The position numbers and the translations under genes were made by a program. A DNA stretch of 14,754 nucleotides. Source: CAZJHX01 sp964545715 (GTDB lineage Bacteria; Myxococcota_A; UBA9042; GCA-2863065). Positions 7,065 to 14,508 of this stretch are shown in pieces; the stretch's first letter is position 1, and each line of letters starts with the position of its first letter. A model generated the notes under the pieces. That model worked only from the letters and a program-made list of their open reading frames with translations, was not told the origin of the DNA and searched no databases. The stretch covers positions 1-14,754 of the forward strand of contig CAZJHX010000217.1 in the NCBI GenBank assembly GCA_964545715.1, written 5' to 3'.

Positions 7065-8933
7065 TCAATACACATCCAAAAACCCCAGATGTCCGCGGGG
7101 ATTGACCGTGATCAATAAAGTCAGCGCCGAGTCGTGTGGCGGGACGCGCACGACATACCAGAGCTTCTCGACCCGCACGACCGGACGTATCGCCAGGGGC
7201 AGCTCGGGCGCGTCTGTGGCGACCAGTCGGGCGGCGACGGGCGTGCTGGCAGTGGGCGGCTCACCCCGATAATGACCGCCGTCACTGAATTGGATCGTCA
7301 CCTCGTCCGCACCGGCGGCCAGCGGGATGGTCAGCGTGTTTGTCGCCTGCTCCGCAAAGCACTGATGCAGGTCGCGCCCGTGCCCCAGCGGGAAGCCGTT
7401 GAGCTTGAGCAGATCGGCCGGCGCCTCGCTCCACAGATACGGGAACGGCCAGGGGCACGGGACGCCTGAGGCGGTGACTGCTCCTGGATCGAAGACCGGG
7501 CTGAAGCGCACGAGGTCGATCGGGCGATGGTTGCCTGTGAGCCGGCGGGTCTCGATGACGCGGCCCGCCAACTGAGGGCGGTCCATGCCGTCGGGGACGA
7601 CAAGCCAGTGGTCCGAGGCGGCCTTGGGTTCGAGCTCGCCGCGCTGGTCGCGGTGGATGCGCTCCAGGTACCGAATGCCGCTGAGTGGGCCGAAGAACGC
7701 GCCGTGGACGTGGCTGCGCAGTCGTGCCCAGGACAAGCCGCGCTCCTCGACGAAGAACGTGACCACAGCCTCCTGCTCGGCGGCGGTGAGGTAGTCCATC
7801 GGCTCGGTTTCGGTCCGCGCGGGGCGGGCAAACGCGACGCAGCCCAGCAGCACGATCCAGGTCGCGGCGCGCCCCGCCGGCACCCGTCCGGCGCGGGTGA
7901 GCAGCGCGTCGATGTCGGCGACTCCGAAGGCGGCGATGACAAAGACCGGACCAAACGCAGGCAGAAAGTAGCGGCCCACGGCCTCGTACGGGATGACGCA
8001 CGCGACGGCGATGGAGCCGATCACGACCTGGACCGTCACGAAGATGCGAAACCAGGGGCGCTCCTTGCGCAGCCGCCAGCCCGTCCCGACGAGACCGACG
8101 GCCGCCAGGGCCAGAATCAGCCACCCGCCGAGCTGCGGCGAGAGCAGCGCGCGGGGCCGGACGAGCGCCGCGAGCGTAGAGAGGTAGGCGACGGGCTGGA
8201 ATGAGAAGCCGCCCTCGTGTTTTGCGGCCCCGGTGGAGGGCACGCTCAAAGACGGGATCGCGTACAGAATCAGCGGCAGCAAGACGACCAACGAGACCAC
8301 CACCAGGGTGATGAGCGACCGGCGGTCCAGCTTGCTGCGCAGCGCGATCAGCAGCAACAGCGCCGCGGGACCGTAAACCGCGCCCAGCGCGTGGATCTGC
8401 ACCAGAAAACACAGCGCACCGGCAGCCAGCCCGAGCGCAAGCCGGCGACCGGACTCGACCCACCAGCCCGCGGCGGCCATGAAAGCCAGCGCCACCGACG
8501 GCGCGGCGGAGGTGTGCCAGATGGTGTCGAAAAACGCCATGGTGCCGCTGGCTTGCGTGTACAGGAGGGTGAAGATCAGGGCAGCCGTAATGCCCGCGCG
8601 TTTGCGCAGCAGCGCGTAGATGGCGACCAGGCCGACGACGCCAAGCGCCACGTTGAAGAGATGCACGGTCTGCGGCGACGGCCACAGCCAGGTCAGCGGG
8701 GCGATCAGCAGAAAGTAGAGAGGCCCCAGGTCCAGCCCAAGCGCGGCCATGCGGATGCCCTCTGTGGGCATGACGCCGTGCTGGGTGAGGCCCAGGACGT
8801 GGAAGAGGTCGCGCTCGCTGTCAGCCGTGAAGCGCAGCTCGGATTGGAGACCGACGGCGGTCTGATAAACCCACACAAGCACCAGCGCGGCGAAAACGAG
8901 AACGTCCGCGTGCCGGCGAAGCCGGTCAAGCAC
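7065..8933 (-). CDS. GT-C-like multi-pass membrane glycosyltransferase (paralogue B)
   Basis: The 622-aa protein starts at a GTG overlapping the oxidoreductase stop by 8 bp. It has a first membrane helix, then the GT-C acidic loop motif FTADSERDLF (D38, E40, D42), and many hydrophobic segments up to about residue 375. Shared landmarks with the gene at 2861-4687 occur in the same order: TIWHTSAAPS (IWH), GRYFLPAFGPVFVIAAFG, HGAFFGPLSGIRYL near 410, CPWPFPYLW near 493, and the C-terminal LGFLDVY. The long soluble C-terminal domain (~220 residues, beta-rich near the end) is not part of the minimal GT-C fold. Expected activity is transfer of a sugar from an undecaprenyl- or polyprenyl-linked donor on the periplasmic side; substrates are unknown. 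It is the third gene of the aminotransferase-oxidoreductase operon, so its donor may be an amino sugar made by those enzymes (inference). Confidence 0.8.
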   Translation of the reverse strand: MLDRLRRHADVLVFAALVLVWVYQTAVGLQSELRFTADSERDLFHVLGLTQHGVMPTEGIRMAALGLDLGPLYFLLIAPLTWLWPSPQTVHLFNVALGVVGLVAIYALLRKRAGITAALIFTLLYTQASGTMAFFDTIWHTSAAPSVALAFMAAAGWWVESGRRLALGLAAGALCFLVQIHALGAVYGPAALLLLIALRSKLDRRSLITLVVVSLVVLLPLILYAIPSLSVPSTGAAKHEGGFSFQPVAYLSTLAALVRPRALLSPQLGGWLILALAAVGLVGTGWRLRKERPWFRIFVTVQVVIGSIAVACVIPYEAVGRYFLPAFGPVFVIAAFGVADIDALLTRAGRVPAGRAATWIVLLGCVAFARPARTETEPMDYLTAAEQEAVVTFFVEERGLSWARLRSHVHGAFFGPLSGIRYLERIHRDQRGELEPKAASDHWLVVPDGMDRPQLAGRVIETRRLTGNHRPIDLVRFSPVFDPGAVTASGVPCPWPFPYLWSEAPADLLKLNGFPLGHGRDLHQCFAEQATNTLTIPLAAGADEVTIQFSDGGHYRGEPPTASTPVAARLVATDAPELPLAIRPVVRVEKLWYVVRVPPHDSALTLLITVNPRGHLGFLDVY

Positions 8934-9876
8934 CGCGGGCGTAGCTCGCTTCGATCAGCTCGAGACAGCGCAGGCCGTGGGCGCCCGTGAAAGGCGGCGC
9001 CTCGCCACGCTCGACAGCCGTGATGAAGCCCTCGGTGTCGACGACCCAGCTGTGCGCGGAGGTGTCGATGTCCAGTGGCTGCAGGTCGTCCGCCGTCTCG
9101 CCGCCGAGCAGTCGCGCGGGACCGTCCAGCTTCAGACAGCCGGTCGAGCCCGTGAGCAGTACGTCGAACAGGTAGCCGTTGACGCCGACCCAGGTGGACT
9201 CGATGCGCAGATCGACCCCGGCAGCGGAGCGCAGCTCGCAGACCGCGTTGATGTCGACCGATCCGTCCAGGGTGAGGTCGCAGCCGGTCACGTCGATGTC
9301 GTCGCCCGCCAACAGCACGGTGGCCAGAAGAAACGCGTGACTGCCGTTGTCGATCAGGGTGCCGCCGCCAGCCTCGGCGCGGCTTCGGCACCAGTCCGGC
9401 AGCTCGAGATGCCGGCCGTGGCCGATACGGATGCGAATGCTCTGCAGGGGCCCGATATCGCCGCGCGCGACCCGCTCCAGGGCGGCGGCCACCGACGGGA
9501 AGGCCATGTGGTTGGCGCCCAGACCCAACAGGCGGTCCCCCGCGGCCTGGACAAGCTCCCGTGCGGAGTCGGCGCTGGTCGTGAGCGGCTTCTCCACCAG
9601 CACGTGAGCGCCGGCTTGAAAGGCGGCCATGGCGGCGGGGGCGTGTAGGTCGTTGGGCGTGGAGACCACCACGGCATCGGGCTGCAGCTCGGCGATCAGG
9701 CCCGCGTAATCGTCCGACACGGCCACGTGATCTCCATAACGGCGCCGCGCCTCATCTGCCGTGTCGCCGCTGGGATCCACGACACCGACGAGCTGGACGC
9801 GATCGTCGGCGGCTAGAACGTCCGCGCGGCGGCGCCCGACGCCACCGAAGCCAACCTGGATGACGCGAATCGCCAT
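8926..9876 (-). CDS. Gfo/Idh/MocA-family NAD(P)-dependent sugar oxidoreductase
   Basis: Starting at the ATG at 9876, whose A is the last base of the aminotransferase stop (TGATG), the protein is 316 aa, normal for the family. The N-terminal Rossmann fold has MAIRVIQVGFGGVGRRR (GxGxxG at 9-14), VVDPSG at the end of strand 2, and STPNDLH. The family signature VLVEKPL gives catalytic-region E95-K96-P97. The C-terminal domain carries GGGTLIDNGSHAFLL with D176 and H180 at the usual active-site positions. These enzymes oxidise or reduce sugars or nucleotide sugars; WlbA-type members make 3-keto sugars that a DegT aminotransferase then aminates. The coupling with the DegT gene fits this, but no substrate-specific residue was identified. 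A start 11 codons upstream (9909) is possible but would overlap the aminotransferase gene and has no advantage. Confidence 0.88.
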   Translation of the reverse strand: MAIRVIQVGFGGVGRRRADVLAADDRVQLVGVVDPSGDTADEARRRYGDHVAVSDDYAGLIAELQPDAVVVSTPNDLHAPAAMAAFQAGAHVLVEKPLTTSADSARELVQAAGDRLLGLGANHMAFPSVAAALERVARGDIGPLQSIRIRIGHGRHLELPDWCRSRAEAGGGTLIDNGSHAFLLATVLLAGDDIDVTGCDLTLDGSVDINAVCELRSAAGVDLRIESTWVGVNGYLFDVLLTGSTGCLKLDGPARLLGGETADDLQPLDIDTSAHSWVVDTEGFITAVERGEAPPFTGAHGLRCLELIEASYARGA

Positions 9877-11000
9877 CAGAGACCACACGCGGCAAGCAGC
9901 TCGTCGCACACGCGATCGACCTGCTCCAACGTCAGCGTGTTGCCCGACGGCAGCACCAATCCACGCGCGCCAAAGTCCTCGCAGACGGGCAGCGACAGGT
10001 CCGCGGTGTCGTACGCGTCGTGCAGGTGCAGCGGATAGTAGAAGGGGCGCGTCTCGATGTTGGCCTCGTACAGGCGGTCGGCGACCGTGTCGCGCGTCAC
10101 GCCCAAAGACGCGGTGTCAAGCACGACCCCGTTGGCCCAGGCGGCGTGATGACTGCAATAGGACTCGAGCGGCGGCAGGCTGACCGCGGCCACATCGCCC
10201 AGGCGCTGCCGATAGCGCGCGGCGCCGGCGACCCGGGTCTCGATGAACTGGTCCAGGCGCCCAAGCTGGGCCTGCCCGACGGCGGCGCTGAACGCCGGCA
10301 TGCGGTAGTTATAGGCGACCCGGCTGTGATGGTAGGGCCGCGGATCGCCGCGGTCGATGGCATGACTGCGCAGCCAATCGGCGCGATCGGCCAGGGCGGG
10401 ATCGTTGGTCGTGACCATGCCGCCTTCGCCTGTCGTCACGTGCTTATTCGCATAAAACGAGTAGCACGCCAGGTCGCCGAACGAGCCGACGATGCCGCCG
10501 GTGTGGCGAGCCGTCAGGGCCTGCGCGCAGTCCTCGATGAGACGCAGGTCGTTGTCTTTGCAAAGCGCGGTGAGCGCGGCCATGTCGCACGGGTGACCGT
10601 ACATGTGGACAGCGAGAACGGCCTTGGTGCGTGGCGTGATCGCTGCGGCCACGGCGGCCGGGGCCAGGTTGAACGTGCGCGGGTCGCTGTCGACAAAGAC
10701 CACGTCGGCGCCGGTAATCATCGCCATGTCCGCGCACGGGGCGAACGTAAACGACGGAACGATGATCTCGTCACCGCGGCCCAGATCCACCGTCTCGAAC
10801 GCCAGGTGAAGCGCCGTCGAACCGCTGCTGACAGCCAGGGCGCGCTGGGCCTCAACCCGCTCTGCAAACGCGCGCTCGAAGCTGCGTACGGCGGGGCTGT
10901 TGCCGCTGGCGTTGCCCTCGACAACGCAGCGTCGGACCGCCTCGGCTTCGGCGGCACCAAAGTCGGGCGCATGGACTCTAATTCTGGGGAAACTGCTCAT
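9876..11000 (-). CDS. DegT/DnrJ/EryC1/StrS-family PLP sugar aminotransferase
   Basis: The 374-aa protein shows the full fold-type I signature of nucleotide-sugar aminotransferases. It has SSGSTALHL (59-67, phosphate cup), IVPSFTFAP, VDSDPRTFNL, IEDCAQALTA (D157 and Q160 around the PLP ring) and SFYANKHVTTGEGGMV with Schiff-base Lys186. NYRMP (231-235) and ETRPFYYPLH near the C-terminus follow. Family members convert a keto-sugar nucleotide to an amino sugar with glutamate as donor; perosamine, viosamine and 3-amino sugars are possible products. The adjoining Gfo/Idh enzyme favours a 3-keto substrate, as in the WlbA/WlbE pair, but this is inference. The ATG at 11000 has GAGG six bases upstream. 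It is the first gene of the minus-strand operon, divergent from the amidotransferase gene. Confidence 0.9.
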   Translation of the reverse strand: MSSFPRIRVHAPDFGAAEAEAVRRCVVEGNASGNSPAVRSFERAFAERVEAQRALAVSSGSTALHLAFETVDLGRGDEIIVPSFTFAPCADMAMITGADVVFVDSDPRTFNLAPAAVAAAITPRTKAVLAVHMYGHPCDMAALTALCKDNDLRLIEDCAQALTARHTGGIVGSFGDLACYSFYANKHVTTGEGGMVTTNDPALADRADWLRSHAIDRGDPRPYHHSRVAYNYRMPAFSAAVGQAQLGRLDQFIETRVAGAARYRQRLGDVAAVSLPPLESYCSHHAAWANGVVLDTASLGVTRDTVADRLYEANIETRPFYYPLHLHDAYDTADLSLPVCEDFGARGLVLPSGNTLTLEQVDRVCDELLAACGL

Positions 11001-11068
11001 GGGGTACCTCAGGTCGCAGGGATGGTACTCGCTGGCGGGTGAGGTAGCAACGTGCCACGATCAGCGCG
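11001..11068. promoter_or_regulatory. Divergent intergenic spacer, 68 bp
   Basis: This spacer must carry promoters for the aminotransferase operon (minus) and the amidotransferase operon (plus), unless one is internal. I see no convincing -35/-10 pair and no sigma-54 match with correct spacing. On the minus strand TGGCACG is followed at once by TTGC, with the four-base gap missing. Only the aminotransferase side has a clear ribosome-binding site. Confidence 0.3.
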
Positions 11069-12937
11069 ATGTGCGGCATCGCCGGGTGGGTGGGCGTCGG
11101 GGCGGACGAACAGGTCGTGCGCCGGATGACCCGATCGGTCGCGCACCGAGGTCCCGACGATGAGCTGGTCGTCGCCATGCCCGGTGCTGCGCTGGGCGTG
11201 CGCCGGCTGTCTATCGTGGACCGCCAATCCGGCAAGCAGCCCATGGAGCTGGACGGCGTCTGGGCTCTGCTGAATGGCGAGATCTACAACTACGACGACT
11301 TGCGCAACGAGCTGGAGGCGGGGGGCGCCGAGTTTCGGACCTGGTGCGACACCGAGGTGCTGCTGCATCTGTATCAGGCGGATCCCGACGGCTTTCTGGG
11401 GCGCCTCAACGGCATGTTCGGCCTGGCGCTGTGGGACTCCGCTCGAGAGCGGCTGATCCTGGCGCGCGATCCGATCGGCAAGCGACCGCTTTACTACGCG
11501 CGGGTCAGCGAGGGCGTCGTCTTTGCCAGCGAGCTGCGGGCCGTACGCAAGCACCCCGGCGTGGGCGGCGAGCTGGATGTCATGGGGCTGCGCCGGTACC
11601 TGATCCACGACGCGGTGCCGTCGCCCGGCACGATCTTATCGGGCGTCTGCAAGCTGCAGCCCGGCGAGACACTCACCTGGGACGGCGGGGACATCAAGCG
11701 GCGAACGTATTGGCACCTCGGGTTCGACGCGCCGGTGCCCAGCGCCGACGGCGACGCGCTGGATGCGCTGGACGCCCTGCTGCGAGCGGCCACCCGACGC
11801 CGGATGAGCAGCGAGGTGCCCGTCGGCTGCCTGTTGAGCGGCGGCATCGACTCCTCGCTCGTGGCACTGCTCGCGGGGGCGGATCAACCAATGCAGTCGT
11901 TTGCGCTGGGCTGGGATCGGCCGACCTTTGACGAGTCCGCGGCGGCTCGCAGCGCGGCGGCGGCAGCGGGTACGGAGCATCATGAGCTGATCCTGTCAGA
12001 CGCGGACATCACGGATCTGGTGCCGGCGATCATGGCGCACATGGACGAGCCGCTGGCCGACGAGAGCGTGGTCCCGACCTGGTGCATCAGCCGTTTTGCG
12101 CGGGAGCGGGTCACGGTCGCGCTGACCGGGGACGGCGGGGACGAGCTGTTCTTGGGATATCCCACGTTCATGGCGGATCGGGTCGCCACCACCATGGACA
12201 AGAGCGGGCTGAGCGTGTTCGCCGGCGGGTTGGCGTCGCTCGCGCGCCGGCTGCCGGCATCGACGGGTCAGGTGACGATCGACTTTCAGGCGCGGCGCTT
12301 CACCGCCGGGCTGGCCGCGGACCGCTTTCGCCGCCACATGATCTGGCTGGCCAGCGTCGACCCGGCCGACCAACGCCGCCTGCTGGCGCCGCAAGTGCTG
12401 TCCGCGACGCGCGATCAGGATCCGCTGGCCCCGGTCGATGAGGTTGCCGCGGAGCTCAAGGGGCGCGCCCGCGACGACTGGGACGTGCTCACGGGCTTGT
12501 ACCTGCGCTTTTTTCTGGGCGACGGGCTGCTCGTCAAGGTCGATCGGTCATCGATGGCCCATGCGCTGGAGCCGCGATCTCCGCTTCTAGACCGCGACGT
12601 CGTCGCCTTTGCCGCCGCCCTGCCCCGCCGCATGAAGCTGCGCCGCACCCAATTGAAGTGGGCGCTGCGCCGGCTGGCCGAGCGTCGCGGCCTGCCAAGC
12701 GCGCTGGTCCAGGCCAAAAAGAAGGGCTTCAGCGCGCCCAACGCCGACTGGCTGAAGGGTCCGCTGCGCCCGTGGATGGAGGATCTGCTGAGCCCGGCGG
12801 CGCTGCGGGCGGGCGGGCTGTTCGACCCGCGCGCGGTGGAAGAGATGATGCGCGAGCACGTCGAGGGGCGCGTCAACCATCGCAAGCCGCTGTGGGCAAT
12901 CCTGGCGTTTCGCGCGTGGGAGCAGCGGTGGCGCTAG
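11069..12937 (+). CDS. asnB: AsnB-type glutamine-dependent amidotransferase (asparagine synthase-like)
   Basis: The 622-aa protein has both expected domains. The N-terminal Ntn glutaminase starts MCGIAGWVG with nucleophile Cys2, then AHRGPDDE, LSIVD, LNGEIYNYDDL and DTEVLLHLY. The C-terminal ATP-pyrophosphatase domain has SGGIDSS (257-263), LTGDGGDELFLGYP (from 352), LVKVDRSSMAHALEPRSPLLD, and a final KKKGFSAP motif. The family uses glutamine and ATP to amidate a carboxylate; in polysaccharide loci it often amidates uronic acids or other acids rather than making asparagine. Length is that of the ~630-aa class found near glycan genes. The glutaminase segment reads RDPIGKRPLYY where many members have RDRxGxKPLYY. 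The start is fixed by Cys2, although no clear ribosome-binding site precedes it. It overlaps the downstream GT-C gene by 10 bp. The symbol is by family; the true substrate is unknown. Confidence 0.92.
   Translation: MCGIAGWVGVGADEQVVRRMTRSVAHRGPDDELVVAMPGAALGVRRLSIVDRQSGKQPMELDGVWALLNGEIYNYDDLRNELEAGGAEFRTWCDTEVLLHLYQADPDGFLGRLNGMFGLALWDSARERLILARDPIGKRPLYYARVSEGVVFASELRAVRKHPGVGGELDVMGLRRYLIHDAVPSPGTILSGVCKLQPGETLTWDGGDIKRRTYWHLGFDAPVPSADGDALDALDALLRAATRRRMSSEVPVGCLLSGGIDSSLVALLAGADQPMQSFALGWDRPTFDESAAARSAAAAAGTEHHELILSDADITDLVPAIMAHMDEPLADESVVPTWCISRFARERVTVALTGDGGDELFLGYPTFMADRVATTMDKSGLSVFAGGLASLARRLPASTGQVTIDFQARRFTAGLAADRFRRHMIWLASVDPADQRRLLAPQVLSATRDQDPLAPVDEVAAELKGRARDDWDVLTGLYLRFFLGDGLLVKVDRSSMAHALEPRSPLLDRDVVAFAAALPRRMKLRRTQLKWALRRLAERRGLPSALVQAKKKGFSAPNADWLKGPLRPWMEDLLSPAALRAGGLFDPRAVEEMMREHVEGRVNHRKPLWAILAFRAWEQRWR
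12918..12922 (+). promoter_or_regulatory. Ribosome-binding site fixing the GTG start of the third GT-C gene
   Basis: GGGAG inside the end of the amidotransferase gene lies five bases before GTG at 12928. It supports translation starting before the upstream stop codon (12935-12937), hence coupling. Confidence 0.55.
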
Positions 12938-14502
12938 GCCAGCGACTGAAGCAGGTGCCGCCCGAGCGCTGGCTGCAGGTCGGCGTCGGCGTGATGCTGC
13001 TCGGCGCGCTGCTGCTGTTCGACGACTACGGCATCACGTGGGACGAGACCGTGGAGCACTACAAGCGCCACAAGGGCCCACGCACGTTCGACTTCTGGTT
13101 CGGCGGCTTCGACCCCGACAACGCGATGTTCGACACCGGCCACAACCCGTTCACGTTTTTTGCCTATTTCACCGCGCACAAGCTGTTCGCCGCGCTGGGC
13201 ATCGCGCCTCACATCGTGGACGCGTACCACATGTTCACAGCGCTGATCGCCATCGCCGGCGTCCTGTTGGCGTACCGGGTCGCGACCCACATCATGCCCC
13301 CGCATTGGGCGCTGTTGGCGGCCGCGCTGGTCCTGCTCACGCCGCGTTACTTCGGCCATGCCTTCGCCAACTTCAAAGACATCCCCTTTGCGGTGGTCTG
13401 GCTGTGGTGCCTGGACTCGCTCATTCGCGCGACCAAGGACCCGTCATGGCGACACTTTGTGTGGCACGGGGCGGCCTTCGGCGCGCTGCTGACAGTCCGC
13501 ATCGGTGGCCTCATGTTTCTGCCGATCAGCGGGCTGGCCTTTCTGCTCGCCCGCCCGGCCCCGCTGAAGACGCTGGCCGTTCGAGGCGCCGCCGGCCTGG
13601 GGCTGGCGCTGCTGATCAGCTACCTCTCGTATCCCTATCTGCTGCTGCACCCGATCGACGGGATGATCGAGCTGATCAGGACCCAGGCGGTCTTCGACTG
13701 GGCGGGCAACACGCTGACGCTGGGCGAGCTGCTCGCCGCCGACCAGCTGCCCTGGTGGTACGCCACGCTTTGGCTGGCAATCACGCTGCCCGAAATCACG
13801 CTGGCGGGGCTGGCCGCCGGACTCGTCGCCTGGGCGCTGCGCCCGCGTCGGCCCTCGGTACCGCTGACGCTCACGATCATCGCCGCGGCTTTTCCGCTGG
13901 CCTACGTGACGCTGAGCGGCGCACCGATCTACGACGGCCCACGCCACGTCCTGTTCATCATGCCCCTGGCCGCGATTATGGCCGTTGCAGGATGGCACGC
14001 GGTTCACCAGCGGCTTCCGCGCCCTGTGGTTCCGGCGCTCACGACCGTGGCGCTGCTTATCCTGGCTGTCCAGATCGCCCGCCTGCACCCCTACCAGGCG
14101 CTCTGGTTCAACCAGCTGGTCGGCGGCGTCCCCGGCGCCGAGTCCCGCTTCACCCTGGACTATTGGGGCAGCACCAGCCGCGAGACCTCAGAGTGGCTGA
14201 TCGCCAACGGCAAGCGCCCCCGCTCACTCTGCGTCGTTGCGGAGATCGGCCGCAGCTGGGACCCGTACCTGCCCAAGTGGGACATCGAGGACGAGCTCAT
14301 CCTGGCCAGCTGCCCGCCCCGCGCCCACTACGCCGTCGCCTTTAGCCGCAACCACAACCAGAGAGACGCGCTGCGCTACGCCGACCGACACGCCAAGACC
14401 TGGCAGGTCGCCCACCGCGTCGAGCGCCAGGGCGTGACGCTGGCCGTCATCCTGCAGCAGAGAAACCCGGCGCAAACCGAGCCCCGCAGCCGCGCACCCT
14501 AG
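12928..14502 (+). CDS. GT-C-type multi-pass glycosyltransferase (distinct from A/B)
   Basis: The GTG at 12928 overlaps the amidotransferase stop by 10 bp and is preceded by GGGAG with a five-base gap; it gives 524 aa. The frame is open further upstream, but that part is the out-of-frame shadow of the amidotransferase gene. The first helix (about 16-31) leads into DDYGITWDETVEHY with D39-E40, the GT-C loop acidic pair. Then TPRYFGHAFANFKDIPFAV supplies a second conserved loop motif. About ten hydrophobic segments follow, and YDGPRHVLFIMPL sits before the last helices. The ~100-residue soluble tail (YWGSTSRETSEWL, GRSWDPYLP, ...TLAVILQQR) is unlike the tails of the other two GT-C proteins here. 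Likely role: transfer of a lipid-linked sugar on the periplasmic face; acceptor unknown. Operon with the amidotransferase suggests the same glycan (inference). A 51-bp repeat array begins 6 bp after the stop. Confidence 0.82.
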   Translation: MALGQRLKQVPPERWLQVGVGVMLLGALLLFDDYGITWDETVEHYKRHKGPRTFDFWFGGFDPDNAMFDTGHNPFTFFAYFTAHKLFAALGIAPHIVDAYHMFTALIAIAGVLLAYRVATHIMPPHWALLAAALVLLTPRYFGHAFANFKDIPFAVVWLWCLDSLIRATKDPSWRHFVWHGAAFGALLTVRIGGLMFLPISGLAFLLARPAPLKTLAVRGAAGLGLALLISYLSYPYLLLHPIDGMIELIRTQAVFDWAGNTLTLGELLAADQLPWWYATLWLAITLPEITLAGLAAGLVAWALRPRRPSVPLTLTIIAAAFPLAYVTLSGAPIYDGPRHVLFIMPLAAIMAVAGWHAVHQRLPRPVVPALTTVALLILAVQIARLHPYQALWFNQLVGGVPGAESRFTLDYWGSTSRETSEWLIANGKRPRSLCVVAEIGRSWDPYLPKWDIEDELILASCPPRAHYAVAFSRNHNQRDALRYADRHAKTWQVAHRVERQGVTLAVILQQRNPAQTEPRSRAP

Positions 14503-14508
14503 CGGCCG

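Noticed and set aside
7527..8204. Plus-strand frames opposite GT-C paralogue B
   Set aside because: They are Arg/Gln-rich shadows with no motifs. The minus-strand frame has membrane helices and GT-C landmarks.
11050..11063. TGGCACG...TTGC on the minus strand before the aminotransferase, as a second sigma-54 promoter
   Set aside because: The two elements are directly adjacent; the required four-base gap is missing, and no GC lies ten bases after the GG.
12658..12927. Upstream extension of the third GT-C gene
   Set aside because: It overlaps the catalytic C-terminus of the amidotransferase out of frame. The GTG at 12928 has a proper ribosome-binding site and gives a normal first membrane helix.
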